A stretch of DNA of 64,000 bases from Streptomyces longhuiensis. GTDB lineage: Bacteria; Actinomycetota; Actinomycetes; Streptomycetales; Streptomycetaceae. Where the stretch lies: the NCBI RefSeq assembly GCF_020616555.1, contig NZ_CP085173.1, positions 1,426,001-1,490,000 on the forward strand, written 5' to 3'. Position numbers and translations under genes: made by a program. Below the pieces are notes generated by a model. The model did no database searches and was not told where the DNA came from. It saw only the letters and a program-made list of their open reading frames with translations. Positions 21,460-29,823 of this stretch are shown here, one piece after another (positions within the stretch are counted from its first letter, which is position 1; the number at the start of each line of letters is the position of its first letter).

Positions 21460-23262
21460 TCAAGCCCCCTCGGGCCGGTCGACCGTCTCCGCGCCGTCGA
21501 GCGGGCTGCGCTCCAGGAAGGCCGCCGCCGCGGGGACGGCCGTGCGCAGACGCAGCAGTCCGGCGGCGGTCAGGGTGCGGCACACCGAGTCCTCCTCGGC
21601 CATGACGCGCTGGCCCAGGCGAGCGTGGAAATCGGCGGGGGTGAGGGCCGCGCCGGGCCCCGCGGACCAGGTGCGGCCCGCGGGTGTGGGCCGCGAGCTG
21701 TGGGCGCACACGGCCAGGCGCCCCGCCTCCACGTACCAGAGGACCACGGGCTCCGCGCGGGGTGGCTCGACGGTCTGGCCGGCGGACAGGGACATGGTGC
21801 CGAAGCAGTCGGAGACGGCCTGCGCCGCCTGCTCGCCGGCCCTCCCGAAGAGGTCGCTGTCCGTCAGGGGAACGGGCTCGGAGGGGTCGAGTCCGAGGTC
21901 GGTCAGGAGTTCGTCCTCGCAGGACTCGATGGCGCGTCCGAGGTCGGCGAATTCGTCCTTGGTGTGCGTGACGGGGCGCTCCGACGGGTCGGCGATCACC
22001 ATGCGGATCCCGCGTTCGCGCAGGTCGTGGCCGAGAGCGCGCAGGAGGTCGGCGGCGACGGGTTCGATGCGGCCGACCCGTGCGAGGTCCAGGACGAACC
22101 AGCGGGCGGCCTTCGGGAGGTCGCGGGCCGCGCGCAGGGTCTGTTCGGCGGTGGCGAAGTCCAGGTCGCCCTGGAGGACGTGGACGCGGATGCGGTCGGG
22201 CCGTTCGTCGAGTGCGGCGCGCTGGTCGCGCGGGCGGTGGCGCAGCGAGCGCAGTGGGCCCGGGTCGAGGGAGCGCGGCGGCAGCGGACGGCCGCTGCTG
22301 CCGGTGGCGCGCATCAGGTGCAGCCCGAACTGTTCCGACAGGAGGTGGCAGGCGGCGATGGCGCGGACGCTGTTGCCCTTCTCGTCCAGGGGCGGGCTGA
22401 ACACGCCGATGCCGAACTGGCCGGGCAGCGCGACGCCGATCCCGCCCGATACTCCGCTCTTCGCCGGCAGGCCCACGCGCAGCATCCACTGCCCGGAGGC
22501 GTCGTACATCCCGCAGGTGGCCATGACGGCGAGGACGTGCTGGGCGTGGTGGGAGGCGACGACCCGTTCGCCGGTGAGCGGGTTGGTGCCGCCGCCGGCC
22601 AGGGTCGCGTGCATCACGGCGAGGTCGTCGCAGGTCACGAGCACGGAGCACTGGCGGAAGTAGACCGCGAGCTGCTCCTCCACGTCGCCGGTGAGCGATC
22701 CCGCGTTGTGCATGAGATAGGCGAGGGCGCGGTTGCGGTCACCGGTGGCGCGCTCGGAGGCGAACACCGCGTCGTCGACGGTCAGGTCCCGGCCCGCGAA
22801 GGCTCCCAGGCCGGCCAGGATGCGGGCGAAGCGCTCGTCGGGGTTCGCTCCGGCCACCAGTGAACTGGTCACGATGGCACCGGCGTTGACCATCGGGTTG
22901 GGCGGGCGCCCGGTGCCGGGTTCGAGGCGGATCGAGCTGAATCCCTCGCCGCTCGGTTCGGCGCCCACGCGCGCGAGGACTTCCTCCAGGCCCTGGTCGG
23001 CGAGTGCGAGCGCGAAGACGAAGGGCTTGGACACGGACTGGACGGTGAACGGCACCTCGCTGTCGCCGCAGCTGTAGACCTGCCCGTCGAGCGCGCACAG
23101 GCTCAGTCCGAACAGGTCCGGGTCGGCCCTGCTCAGCTCCGGGATGTACGAGGCCGGCTCCCCCTCCGTGAGGTCGCGCAGCCGGATGCGGACGCGGTCC
23201 AGGAGCGCGGCGAGCGGGTCGTCCGGCGGCTTGTTGTGCCTCACACCGCAATCGAACACCAC
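21460..23262 (-). CDS. glsA: Glutaminase A fused to a STAS domain and a C-terminal region
   Basis: A 600-residue protein. Residues 1-310 are a serine-dependent glutaminase of the beta-lactamase fold: SVSK at 76-79 gives the nucleophile and base, then NPMVNAGAIV, RNRALAYLM, GMYDASGQW and KSGVSGGIGV. Residues about 345-450 form a STAS domain (VHVLQGDLDFATAEQTLR and RWFVLDLARVGRIEP), the module of anti-sigma antagonists. The rest (from about 480) is a compact region with SDCFGTMSLSAGQTV that looks like a ligand or cyclic-nucleotide-type domain. It converts glutamine to glutamate and ammonia in the cytoplasm. GTG at 23262 is used; a GTG a few codons in is possible. Confidence 0.88.
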   Translation of the reverse strand: MVFDCGVRHNKPPDDPLAALLDRVRIRLRDLTEGEPASYIPELSRADPDLFGLSLCALDGQVYSCGDSEVPFTVQSVSKPFVFALALADQGLEEVLARVGAEPSGEGFSSIRLEPGTGRPPNPMVNAGAIVTSSLVAGANPDERFARILAGLGAFAGRDLTVDDAVFASERATGDRNRALAYLMHNAGSLTGDVEEQLAVYFRQCSVLVTCDDLAVMHATLAGGGTNPLTGERVVASHHAQHVLAVMATCGMYDASGQWMLRVGLPAKSGVSGGIGVALPGQFGIGVFSPPLDEKGNSVRAIAACHLLSEQFGLHLMRATGSSGRPLPPRSLDPGPLRSLRHRPRDQRAALDERPDRIRVHVLQGDLDFATAEQTLRAARDLPKAARWFVLDLARVGRIEPVAADLLRALGHDLRERGIRMVIADPSERPVTHTKDEFADLGRAIESCEDELLTDLGLDPSEPVPLTDSDLFGRAGEQAAQAVSDCFGTMSLSAGQTVEPPRAEPVVLWYVEAGRLAVCAHSSRPTPAGRTWSAGPGAALTPADFHARLGQRVMAEEDSVCRTLTAAGLLRLRTAVPAAAAFLERSPLDGAETVDRPEGA

Positions 23263-23314
23263 GGCCGGACGATGCGCCTTCCCAAGCGGGCAACGGGTGC
23301 CCGCGGCGCCGGGG

Positions 23315-24130
23315 TCAGATCCGGCTCCCGGACGCGGTGTCCGAGGACAGACGCTGGGCGAGGTAGATCGGGATGACGGACAGCAGGACGAGGACGGCGG
23401 CGACGACGTTGACGACGGGGGCCTGCTGCGGGCGCGCCATGTTCGAGAAGATCCAGACGGGCAGTGTCTGGATGCCGGGTCCGGCGGTGAAGGTCGTCAC
23501 GACGATCTCGTCGAAGGAGAGGGCGAAGGCGAGCAGGCCGCCCGCGACCAGCGCGGAGCGCACCAGTGGGAACGTGATGTCGACGAACGTGCGGAAGCTG
23601 TGCGCCCCGAGATCCATCGCGGCCTCTTCGTACGACCCCGGCATGCGCCGCAGCCGGGCGATGACGTTGTTGAAGACGACCACGACGCAGAACGTGGCGT
23701 GGCCGACGATGACGGTGAACAGACCGAGGCCCACGCCGAGCGGTTCGAGGACCGTGCGGAAGGCGGTGTTGAGGGCGACGCCGGTGACGATGCCGGGCAG
23801 CGCGATCGGCAGGACGACGACGAAGGAGATGGCGTCGCGTCCGAAGAACCTGTAGCGCTGGCAGGCGAACGCGATGAGTGTGCCGAGGACCAGGGCGATG
23901 GCGGTCGCGCCGAGCCCTGCCCTGACCGACGTCCACAGCGCGTCGCGGGCGCCGGAGCTGTGCCAGGCGTCGGCCCACCAGTCGAAGGTGAGCCCGGGCG
24001 GCGGCCAGCCCGAACTGCGGTCCGGGTTAAGGGAGTTGACGAGAACCAGGAGCAGTGGGACGTAGATCACCGCGAAGCCGAGCGCGGCGGCGATGCGCAG
24101 GGTGATGCGCGCGGGGCGGGAGAGATTCAT
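23315..24130 (-). CDS. Polyamine-type ABC transporter permease (PotC-like)
   Basis: A 271-residue membrane protein with six spans. The EAA loop is EEAAMDLGAHSFRTFVDITFPLVRSA in the C-terminal half. Other features typical of PotC are YVPLLLVLVNSLNP in span 1 and IFSNMARPQQAPVVN. It is the last gene of a leftward pot-like operon in the order ATPase, binding protein, permease 1, permease 2. It lies 96 nt after the PotB-like gene, with no independent promoter seen. Confidence 0.88.
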   Translation of the reverse strand: MNLSRPARITLRIAAALGFAVIYVPLLLVLVNSLNPDRSSGWPPPGLTFDWWADAWHSSGARDALWTSVRAGLGATAIALVLGTLIAFACQRYRFFGRDAISFVVVLPIALPGIVTGVALNTAFRTVLEPLGVGLGLFTVIVGHATFCVVVVFNNVIARLRRMPGSYEEAAMDLGAHSFRTFVDITFPLVRSALVAGGLLAFALSFDEIVVTTFTAGPGIQTLPVWIFSNMARPQQAPVVNVVAAVLVLLSVIPIYLAQRLSSDTASGSRI

Positions 24131-24226
24131 CGGAGGGACCTTCGCTGTGCGTGATCCGGAGGGTCGGCGGGGGCGGGCGGCGGCCCGGGTCGTCAGGGCT
24201 TCGGAGGAACCGGAGGGCTCCGGACG

Positions 24227-25111
24227 TCACAGGCTGCTGAGGGCGCCGGTGCGGCGTACCGCGAGCAGATAGAGCACGATGATCACCACGGGCACGGTGC
24301 CGAGCGCGGCGGCGAGCGGCAGGTCGAGGGTGATGTTGGAGTAGATGAGGTTGCCGATCAGCTGGGTCTTGCCGCCGACGATCTGTACGGCGATGTAGTC
24401 ACCGAGGCTGAGCGAGAAGGTGAAGACCGAGCCGGCCGCGACGGACGGCAGGATCATCGGCAGGACGACGGACCGGAAGGTGCGGCCCGTGCGGGCGCCG
24501 AGGTCGGCGGAGGCGTCGAGGAGGCTGTCCGGGAGCTGTTCGAGTCCGGCGTGGATCGGAAGGATCATGTACGGCAGCCACAGATAGGTCAGGACGAGGA
24601 CGGTGGCGGTGAGGCCGTAGCCGGGTCCCTTGAGGCCGAGCGGTCCCAACACCCAGTCCAGCAGCCCGCCTTGGGCGAGGATGAGCCGCCAGGCGTACGC
24701 CTTGACGAGGTAGCTCGCCCACAGCGGGGTGAGGATGGCGACGACGAGGAGCGGCCGCCACCGCGGGTTCGCGATGCGAGCCGTGTAGAACGCGATCGGG
24801 AACGCGATCAGTACGCACAGCGCGGTGACCGCGAGAGCGACGCCGACGCTGCGCAGGGCCACCTGCCGGTAGACGTCGGTGGTGAACAGCGCGGTGAAGT
24901 TGTCCGTGTTCCAGATCTTCACCACGTTCGAGGTGAAGGAGTCCGTGGTCCAGAACGCGGACAGGAACAGGACGGTGAGCGAGCCGAGATAGGCGAGGAC
25001 TAGCCAGGCCGTCGGTGCGGAGAGCAGCAGGGACAGCTGTAGCCGGGGGCGGCGGTACAGGGCCCCGGCGAGCCGCCGGACGGGTCCGGCGGCAGGCGCG
25101 GTGTCGGTCAT
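24227..25111 (-). CDS. Polyamine-type ABC transporter permease (PotB-like)
   Basis: A 294-residue permease. The N-terminal 25 residues (MTDTAPAAGPVRRLAG) are cytosolic, then a first span (SAPTAWLVLAYLGSLTVLFLS) and the EAA-type loop DASADLGARTGRTFRSVVLPMI. It ends with the IVLYLLAVRRTG stretch. Six spans are expected. It starts 12 nt after the binding-protein stop. With the PotC-like gene it forms the heterodimeric membrane channel of a spermidine/putrescine- or opine-type importer. Confidence 0.88.
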   Translation of the reverse strand: MTDTAPAAGPVRRLAGALYRRPRLQLSLLLSAPTAWLVLAYLGSLTVLFLSAFWTTDSFTSNVVKIWNTDNFTALFTTDVYRQVALRSVGVALAVTALCVLIAFPIAFYTARIANPRWRPLLVVAILTPLWASYLVKAYAWRLILAQGGLLDWVLGPLGLKGPGYGLTATVLVLTYLWLPYMILPIHAGLEQLPDSLLDASADLGARTGRTFRSVVLPMILPSVAAGSVFTFSLSLGDYIAVQIVGGKTQLIGNLIYSNITLDLPLAAALGTVPVVIIVLYLLAVRRTGALSSL

Positions 25112-25123
25112 CGGCGGCAGGTC

Positions 25124-26326
25124 CTAGCCCTTGATCTCGGTCCAGGCCTGGACCCACTTGGCGTACGGGACGCATTTGGTGTCCGTGCGGCCGTCGATGC
25201 ACTGGGCGATGGGCGTGGTCCAGAAGTGGACGTTCTTCCAGTACGCCTCGTCGGCCGCGTGGTACGTGGCGCAGTGGTTCTTGTCGGCCGTCAGGGCACA
25301 GGCCTTCGCGTTGGCAGGCGCCTCGCCGAAGTACTCGGCGACCTGCGCGTTGGCCTTCGGCGAGATGATCCAGTTCATCCATTTGTAGGCGCAGTTGGGG
25401 TGCTTGGCCTTGGCGGAGAGCATCCAGGTGTCGGACCAGCCGGTGGCGCCCTCCTTGGGCAGGACTCCCTTCACCGGGACCTTCTCCGCCTGGGCGGTGT
25501 TGAGGATCACCTGCCAGCTGGTACCGACGACGGAGTCGCCGCTCTTGAACGCGGAGACCTCCTTGAGGTAGTCGCTCCAGTACTCGCCGACGTTGGAGTT
25601 CTGCGCCTTGAGCAGGGCGACCGCCGCGTCGAACTGCTTCTGGTCCAGGGCGTACGGGTCCTTGATGCCGAGGGACGGCTTGGACTTCATCAGGTACAGG
25701 GCGGCGTCCGCGAGGTAGATCGGCGAGTCGTACGCGGTGACCTTCCCCTTGTGGGCGGAGGCCTTGTCGAAGACCGCGGACCAGGAGTCGGGCGCCGGGG
25801 AGACCTTCTTGGTGTTGTACATGAGGAGGTTGGCGCCGCGGCCGTGCGGGATGCCGTAGGCGACACCCTTGACCGAGTTCCACTGCTGGTTCTTCAGCCC
25901 GGCGAAGACGTCCTTGTAGTTGGGCACCAGCTTGGTGTTCACGGGTGCCGCGTCACCCGAGGCGATCAGCCGCAGCGACGCGTCGCCGGAGGCGGAGACC
26001 GCGTCGTACTGGCCGGTCTTCATCAGGTTGACCATCTCGTCGGACGTGCCCGCTGTCTTGGTGTTGACCTGGCAGCCGGTCTGCTTCTCGAAGTCGGTGA
26101 CCCAGTCGACCTTCGGGTCGTTCGAGCCGTCCTCGGCGTAGCCGGCCCAGGCGATCAGGTTGACCTGCCCCTCCGTCTTGCCGAGGGTCTTCTGCGCGGA
26201 GAGCTTCGGCGGGGTGAAGTCGCTGCCGCCGGGCGAGGATCCGGCGGTGTCCGAGGAACCGCAGGCGGAGGCGAGGAGCAGGGCGCCGAGCGCGGCCACC
26301 GCTCGGGACGTTCGGGTCAGTCGCAC
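25124..26326 (-). CDS. Polyamine-type ABC transporter substrate-binding lipoprotein (PotD-like)
   Basis: A 400-residue lipoprotein precursor. A basic start (MRLTRTSRAVAALG) leads to a lipobox LLASAC, so the mature protein is anchored at Cys. The body shows the type 2 periplasmic-binding fold (VNLIAWAGYAEDGSNDPK, VDWVTDFEKQTGCQV, YDAVSASGDASLRLI, GIPHGRGANLLMYNTK). I choose the GTG at 26326, six bases after GGAG; a GTG 12 nt upstream has no site. Residues 75-80 and the tryptophans in the cleft suit cationic ligands, but the ligand is not proven. It follows the ATPase gene after a 149-nt gap containing a GCGT-type repeat. Confidence 0.88.
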   Translation of the reverse strand: MRLTRTSRAVAALGALLLASACGSSDTAGSSPGGSDFTPPKLSAQKTLGKTEGQVNLIAWAGYAEDGSNDPKVDWVTDFEKQTGCQVNTKTAGTSDEMVNLMKTGQYDAVSASGDASLRLIASGDAAPVNTKLVPNYKDVFAGLKNQQWNSVKGVAYGIPHGRGANLLMYNTKKVSPAPDSWSAVFDKASAHKGKVTAYDSPIYLADAALYLMKSKPSLGIKDPYALDQKQFDAAVALLKAQNSNVGEYWSDYLKEVSAFKSGDSVVGTSWQVILNTAQAEKVPVKGVLPKEGATGWSDTWMLSAKAKHPNCAYKWMNWIISPKANAQVAEYFGEAPANAKACALTADKNHCATYHAADEAYWKNVHFWTTPIAQCIDGRTDTKCVPYAKWVQAWTEIKG

Positions 26327-26411
26327 GGGGATCTCCACGGGGAGGGGACGGACGGGCGGTAACGGTCGTACGGGGTCTGCGGCGACGCATGCGTGGCGTG
26401 TGCGCGTGTAC

Positions 26412-26453
26412 GTGCGGGCGTGCGGGCGTGCGGGCGTGCGTGCGTGCGTGCGT
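26412..26453. repeat. GTGCGGGC/GTGC tandem repeat between ATPase and binding-protein genes
   Basis: Three copies of GTGCGGGC (8 bp) run into about four copies of GTGC at 26412-26453. The repeat lies inside the pot-like operon in a 149-nt gap where no frame is kept. It looks like slippage-prone DNA; a role in mRNA processing or in setting the high binding-protein ratio is speculative. Confidence 0.7.
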
Positions 26454-26475
26454 CAGGAGCGTGGCGGTCCGGGAG

Positions 26476-27510
26476 TCAACTCGCCTCGGGCACCTGGAAG
26501 TTGTGCCGTCGGTGCCACTGGAGTCTGACCCGGGAGCCGCGCAGTGCGGCCACGTCCTCGGACGAGGTCTCCAGGTTCTGCTGGAGGGCGGTGAGCCGGC
26601 CCCCGGCGTCGAGGTCGACGAGGAACCGGGTCGCGTCCCCCAGATAGACGACCTCCGCGACGGTGCCGGTCGCGCTGGCGTGCTCCGGCTCGGCGGCGGC
26701 GGACTCCTTGAGCACGTGGATCTTCTCCGGGCGGATGCTGTACGTCGCCCGGTCCCCCACGACCTGCTCCGCCGCGTCACCGGACAGCAGGTTCGAGGTG
26801 CCGACGAACCCCGCGACGAAGGGGGTGGCGGGACGCTCGTATATCTGGGCCGGGGTGCCGACCTGTTCGATCCGGCCCTGGTTGAAGACCGCGATGCGGT
26901 CGCTCATCGTCAGCGCCTCCTCCTGGTCGTGCGTGACGAAGACGAACGTGATGCCGATCTCGCGCTGGATCGCCTTGAGTTCGACCTGCATCTGCTCGCG
27001 GAGCTTGAGGTCGAGGGCGCCCAGCGGTTCGTCGAGGAGCAGCACCTTCGGGCGGCCGACGAGGGCGCGGGCCAGGGCCACGCGCTGACGCTGGCCGCCG
27101 GAGAGCTGAGAGGGCCGGCGCCCGCCGAAGCCTTCGAGCCGCACGCTCGCCAGGGCCTCCCTGGCCCGTTCGAGGCGCTCGGCCTTGGGCACCTTGCGTA
27201 CCTTGAGGCTGTAGGCGACGTTCTGCTCCAGGGTCATGTGCGGGAACAGCGCGTAGTCCTGGAACACGGTGTGCACGTCACGCTCGAAGGGGGCCCGGCG
27301 GGTGACGTCGGCGCCCGCGAGCTCGATGGTTCCGGCGGTGGGGGCCTCGAAGCCCGCGATCATCCGGAGCACCGTGGTCTTGCCCGAGCCGGACGGCCCC
27401 AGCATCGAGAAGAACTCGCCGTCCGCGATCTCCAGGTCGACCCCGGCCACGGCCTCCGTCCTGCCGAAGGACTTGCGCAGGCTCTGCAGCCGGATGGCCA
27501 TTCCCTCCAT
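26476..27510 (-). CDS. Polyamine-type ABC transporter ATPase (PotA-like)
   Basis: A 344-residue ABC ATPase: Walker [17 protein letters not shown]-loop [16 protein letters not shown], signature [20 protein letters not shown], Walker [13 protein letters not shown], and the switch His in [18 protein letters not shown]-terminal TOBE-type regulatory segment ([16 protein letters not shown]) follows. The start is ATG at 27510. An ATG at 27564 is open but lies upstream of the promoter at 27550-27578, so it cannot be in the message. It is the first gene of the operon, an unusual order that places the ATPase before the binding protein. Confidence 0.9.
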   Translation of the reverse strand: MEGMAIRLQSLRKSFGRTEAVAGVDLEIADGEFFSMLGPSGSGKTTVLRMIAGFEAPTAGTIELAGADVTRRAPFERDVHTVFQDYALFPHMTLEQNVAYSLKVRKVPKAERLERAREALASVRLEGFGGRRPSQLSGGQRQRVALARALVGRPKVLLLDEPLGALDLKLREQMQVELKAIQREIGITFVFVTHDQEEALTMSDRIAVFNQGRIEQVGTPAQIYERPATPFVAGFVGTSNLLSGDAAEQVVGDRATYSIRPEKIHVLKESAAAEPEHASATGTVAEVVYLGDATRFLVDLDAGGRLTALQQNLETSSEDVAALRGSRVRLQWHRRHNFQVPEAS

Positions 27511-27549
27511 GGGCGGGAACCTTTCTGGTGCTGTCGGGAGTTGGCGGTA

Positions 27550-27578
27550 AACATATGAAGCCATAGTTCTAATTTCAA
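27550..27578 (-). promoter_or_regulatory. Vegetative promoter of the pot-like operon
   Basis: On the minus strand TTGAAA (27578-27573) and TATGTT (27555-27550) are separated by exactly 17 nt, a near-consensus sigma-70-type promoter in an unusually AT-rich patch. Transcription should start near 27543, leaving about 33 nt of leader ahead of the ATG at 27510. The GntR gene starts 45 nt on the other side. Confidence 0.7.
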
Positions 27579-27623
27579 GGCCCCGCTAAGGTAAAGGCTG
27601 CGTCAAGTGGCAAGGTGGTGACC

Positions 27624-28442
27624 GTGAACCGAGACAAAACCGGCGTCCGAAGAGCCGTCTTCACACCCGTCGACACGCTCGCCCGCGTGGACGCCGTGGT
27701 GCGGCGGCTCGGTGACGCCATCGACCTCGGGCTGCTCGCCGACGGTGAGCAGCTGCCCGGCGAGAGCGACCTCGCCGCCCAGCTCGGCGTCTCCACCGTG
27801 ACCCTGCGCGAGGCGCTCATGGCGCTGCGGCAGCGCGGCCTGGTCACCACCCGCAGAGGCCGCGGCGGGGGCAGCTTCGTGACCGTCCCCGACGGCCCCG
27901 CCGAGGACCGGCTCCTCGCCCGCCTCGCCGACTGGAGCACCGAGGAACTGCGCGATCTCGCCGACCACTGGGCCGCCGTCTCCGGCGCCGCCGCCCGTCT
28001 CGCGGCCCGGCGCACGGAGCCCGCCGATCTGCGGCAACTGCAGAGGTCTTTGGGAGAGTTGATGGACGCCAAGGACTCGGGAGCCCGCAGCCGCATCTAC
28101 GGGCGCTTCCATGTCGAGCTGGCCGCCGCCGCCCAGTCCGCGCGTCTGACCAGGGAAGAGGTCACTCTGCAGACCGAAGTCGGCGCGCTGCTACGGCTCG
28201 TGCTGCACGACGACGGACTCCTCGCGGACGCCGCGGACCGTCACCGCGCCGTGATCTCGGCCGTGCATGATGGGGCGGACGACCGCGCCAGGGCCCTGGC
28301 CGAGGAATGCGTGCAGACCTCCATGGCGCGCCTGATCGAACTCCGCCTCGGCCCGGCCGGCGGCGCGAGCGGTCCCGGTCCGAAGGAGGCCCCCGATGGG
28401 CAGCAACCCCCGCCCCGCACACGCCGGATCGGCGCTGCTTGA
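27624..28442 (+). CDS. GntR/FadR-family regulator
   Basis: A 272-residue regulator with an N-terminal winged HTH (LPGESDLAAQLGVSTVTLREAL then ALRQRGLVTTRRGRGGGSFV) and a helical FCD effector domain (about 110-240) with LADHWAAVSGAAARLAARR and DRHRAVISAVHDGADDRARAL. Metal-ligand type positions R, D, H of FCD are present. The GTG at 27624 has AAGGTGG upstream; GTGs at 27615 and 27618 are alternatives. It is divergent from the pot-like operon, overlaps the Cache-domain gene by 47 nt, and is the obvious candidate regulator of the importer. Confidence 0.85.
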   Translation: MNRDKTGVRRAVFTPVDTLARVDAVVRRLGDAIDLGLLADGEQLPGESDLAAQLGVSTVTLREALMALRQRGLVTTRRGRGGGSFVTVPDGPAEDRLLARLADWSTEELRDLADHWAAVSGAAARLAARRTEPADLRQLQRSLGELMDAKDSGARSRIYGRFHVELAAAAQSARLTREEVTLQTEVGALLRLVLHDDGLLADAADRHRAVISAVHDGADDRARALAEECVQTSMARLIELRLGPAGGASGPGPKEAPDGQQPPPRTRRIGAA

Positions 28443-29196
28443 CGACCGGCCGGCGGCCGAAGCGGCCGCCCGCGTCCGTGACGCGCTCGAAGGGGTCTTC
28501 GACGCCGTCGGCGCCACCGCCGTGGACATCGAGTCCGTGCTCTCCTCCGTCGCCGCGAAGGGCCGCCGCCCGGTCACGGACGACCTGACCGCGCTCCGCC
28601 CCGGACTGCACACCCGGCTCGACCGCTACGACCTCGTCTCGGGAATCGGCTTCGTCGCGGCGCCCGGCCTCCTCGACGACGTACCCGCCTGGCTGGAGTG
28701 GTGGCAGCGGACCGCGGACGGCGCCGTGCAGCCGCTACTGCTCGACCTGGACCCGCAGCGCTCCGCGTACTCGGACTACACCCACTGGGACTGGTTCACG
28801 CTCCCCCGCGACACCGGGCAGCGAGCCGTCGCGGGCCCCTACGTCGACTACCTCTGCTCCGACGAGTACAGCCTCACGCTCTCCGCGCCCGTGACGGTCG
28901 GAGGACGCTTCATGGGGGTGGCCGCCGCCGACGTCTACCTGCGCCGCTTCGAGTCCGTCGTCATGCCGCTGCTCCAGCGACTCCCGGGACCCGCCCGCCT
29001 GGTGAACGCGCGCGGCCGCGTCGCCGCCTCCACCGACCCCCGCCACCTCGTCGGCTCCCTCAGCAAGGGCCCCGACCTCGCGGCGGTACTGGCCGGACCG
29101 GCGGAGGGCACGGACCACGACGGGCTGCGCCTGCTGCCGTGCGACGGCGTCCCGCTGATCCTGGCGACGGAGACGTCTTCCGCCGCGCGGCCGTAG
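28396..29196 (+). CDS. Soluble Cache-like sensor-domain protein
   Basis: A 266-residue protein with an internal region (LDPQRSAYSDYTHWDWFTLP and GPYVDYLCSDEYSLTLSAPV then GGRFMGVAAADVYLRRFES) that matches the PDC/Cache ligand-sensing fold seen in chemoreceptors and histidine kinases. There is no signal peptide or membrane helix, so the domain is cytoplasmic, which is unusual because Cache domains normally face outside. The start ATG at 28396 has AGGAG upstream and overlaps the GntR gene by 47 nt, implying coupled translation. It may sense an amine or amino acid imported by the adjacent system; no output domain is visible. Confidence 0.75.
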   Translation: MGSNPRPAHAGSALLDDRPAAEAAARVRDALEGVFDAVGATAVDIESVLSSVAAKGRRPVTDDLTALRPGLHTRLDRYDLVSGIGFVAAPGLLDDVPAWLEWWQRTADGAVQPLLLDLDPQRSAYSDYTHWDWFTLPRDTGQRAVAGPYVDYLCSDEYSLTLSAPVTVGGRFMGVAAADVYLRRFESVVMPLLQRLPGPARLVNARGRVAASTDPRHLVGSLSKGPDLAAVLAGPAEGTDHDGLRLLPCDGVPLILATETSSAARP

Positions 29197-29213
29197 ACCC
29201 GGATCCTGTCCCC

Positions 29214-29780
29214 TCAGGCACCATCCGGCGCGCGCGCCGCCGCCGCGACGGCGCTGTAGGTGCGGCCGTCCACCACGTACTCGCCCAGGGGCCGCATGCC
29301 GAACCCGTCCACGTGGACGCGCCAGGAGGGCCGGTTCGTGGACTCGATGAACGCGACCACCGCGTCGGCCCGCGCCGCGGCCGCCTCGACGGCCATGGTG
29401 AACAGGCCGCGCGCCACCCCGCGCCCCCGGTAGGCCGCGTCGACGACCACGGGGCCGTAGAGCAGCCAGGGCACCTCGCTCAGCGGCCGGCCCTCCCAGC
29501 GCAGCGTGTCCTGGGCCGCGAGCAGACCGGCGACCGGTGGCGGCGGTGCGGGCAGTTCGTCGGGGCCCGAGAGGGCGAGGAGACCCGCCACCTGCCCGTC
29601 GTCGTCGGCGACCAGCAACGTCCCGGCGGCGGCCATGGACCGGAGCGCGACGACGTCGAACCCCCCTTGCACGAAGCCCTGTTCGTTTCGCTGACGTTCC
29701 GTCAGGGAGTCGCGGTGATTGGCGGCGAAGAGCGCGGCCATGACGGGAGCGTCGGCCTCGGTCGCCCAGCGATAGATCAT
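29214..29780 (-). CDS. GNAT acetyltransferase
   Basis: A 188-residue N-acetyltransferase starting MIYRWATEADAPVMAALFAA. The acetyl-CoA loop is YRGRGVARGLFTMAVEAA and the final sheet carries NRPSWRVHVDGFGMRPLG. ATG at 29780 is chosen over further upstream frames that overlap the hydrolase gene. It converges on the Cache-domain gene with 17 nt between stops. The substrate is unknown. Confidence 0.85.
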   Translation of the reverse strand: MIYRWATEADAPVMAALFAANHRDSLTERQRNEQGFVQGGFDVVALRSMAAAGTLLVADDDGQVAGLLALSGPDELPAPPPPVAGLLAAQDTLRWEGRPLSEVPWLLYGPVVVDAAYRGRGVARGLFTMAVEAAAARADAVVAFIESTNRPSWRVHVDGFGMRPLGEYVVDGRTYSAVAAAARAPDGA

Positions 29781-29823
29781 GAAACCGATCTTGACACGGC
29801 AGGCACGGCACACACGGCAGCGG

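Noticed and set aside
27511..27564. Upstream ATG of the PotA-like gene
   Set aside because: It lies upstream of the best promoter (27550-27578), so it would not be in the transcript; no ribosome-binding site either.
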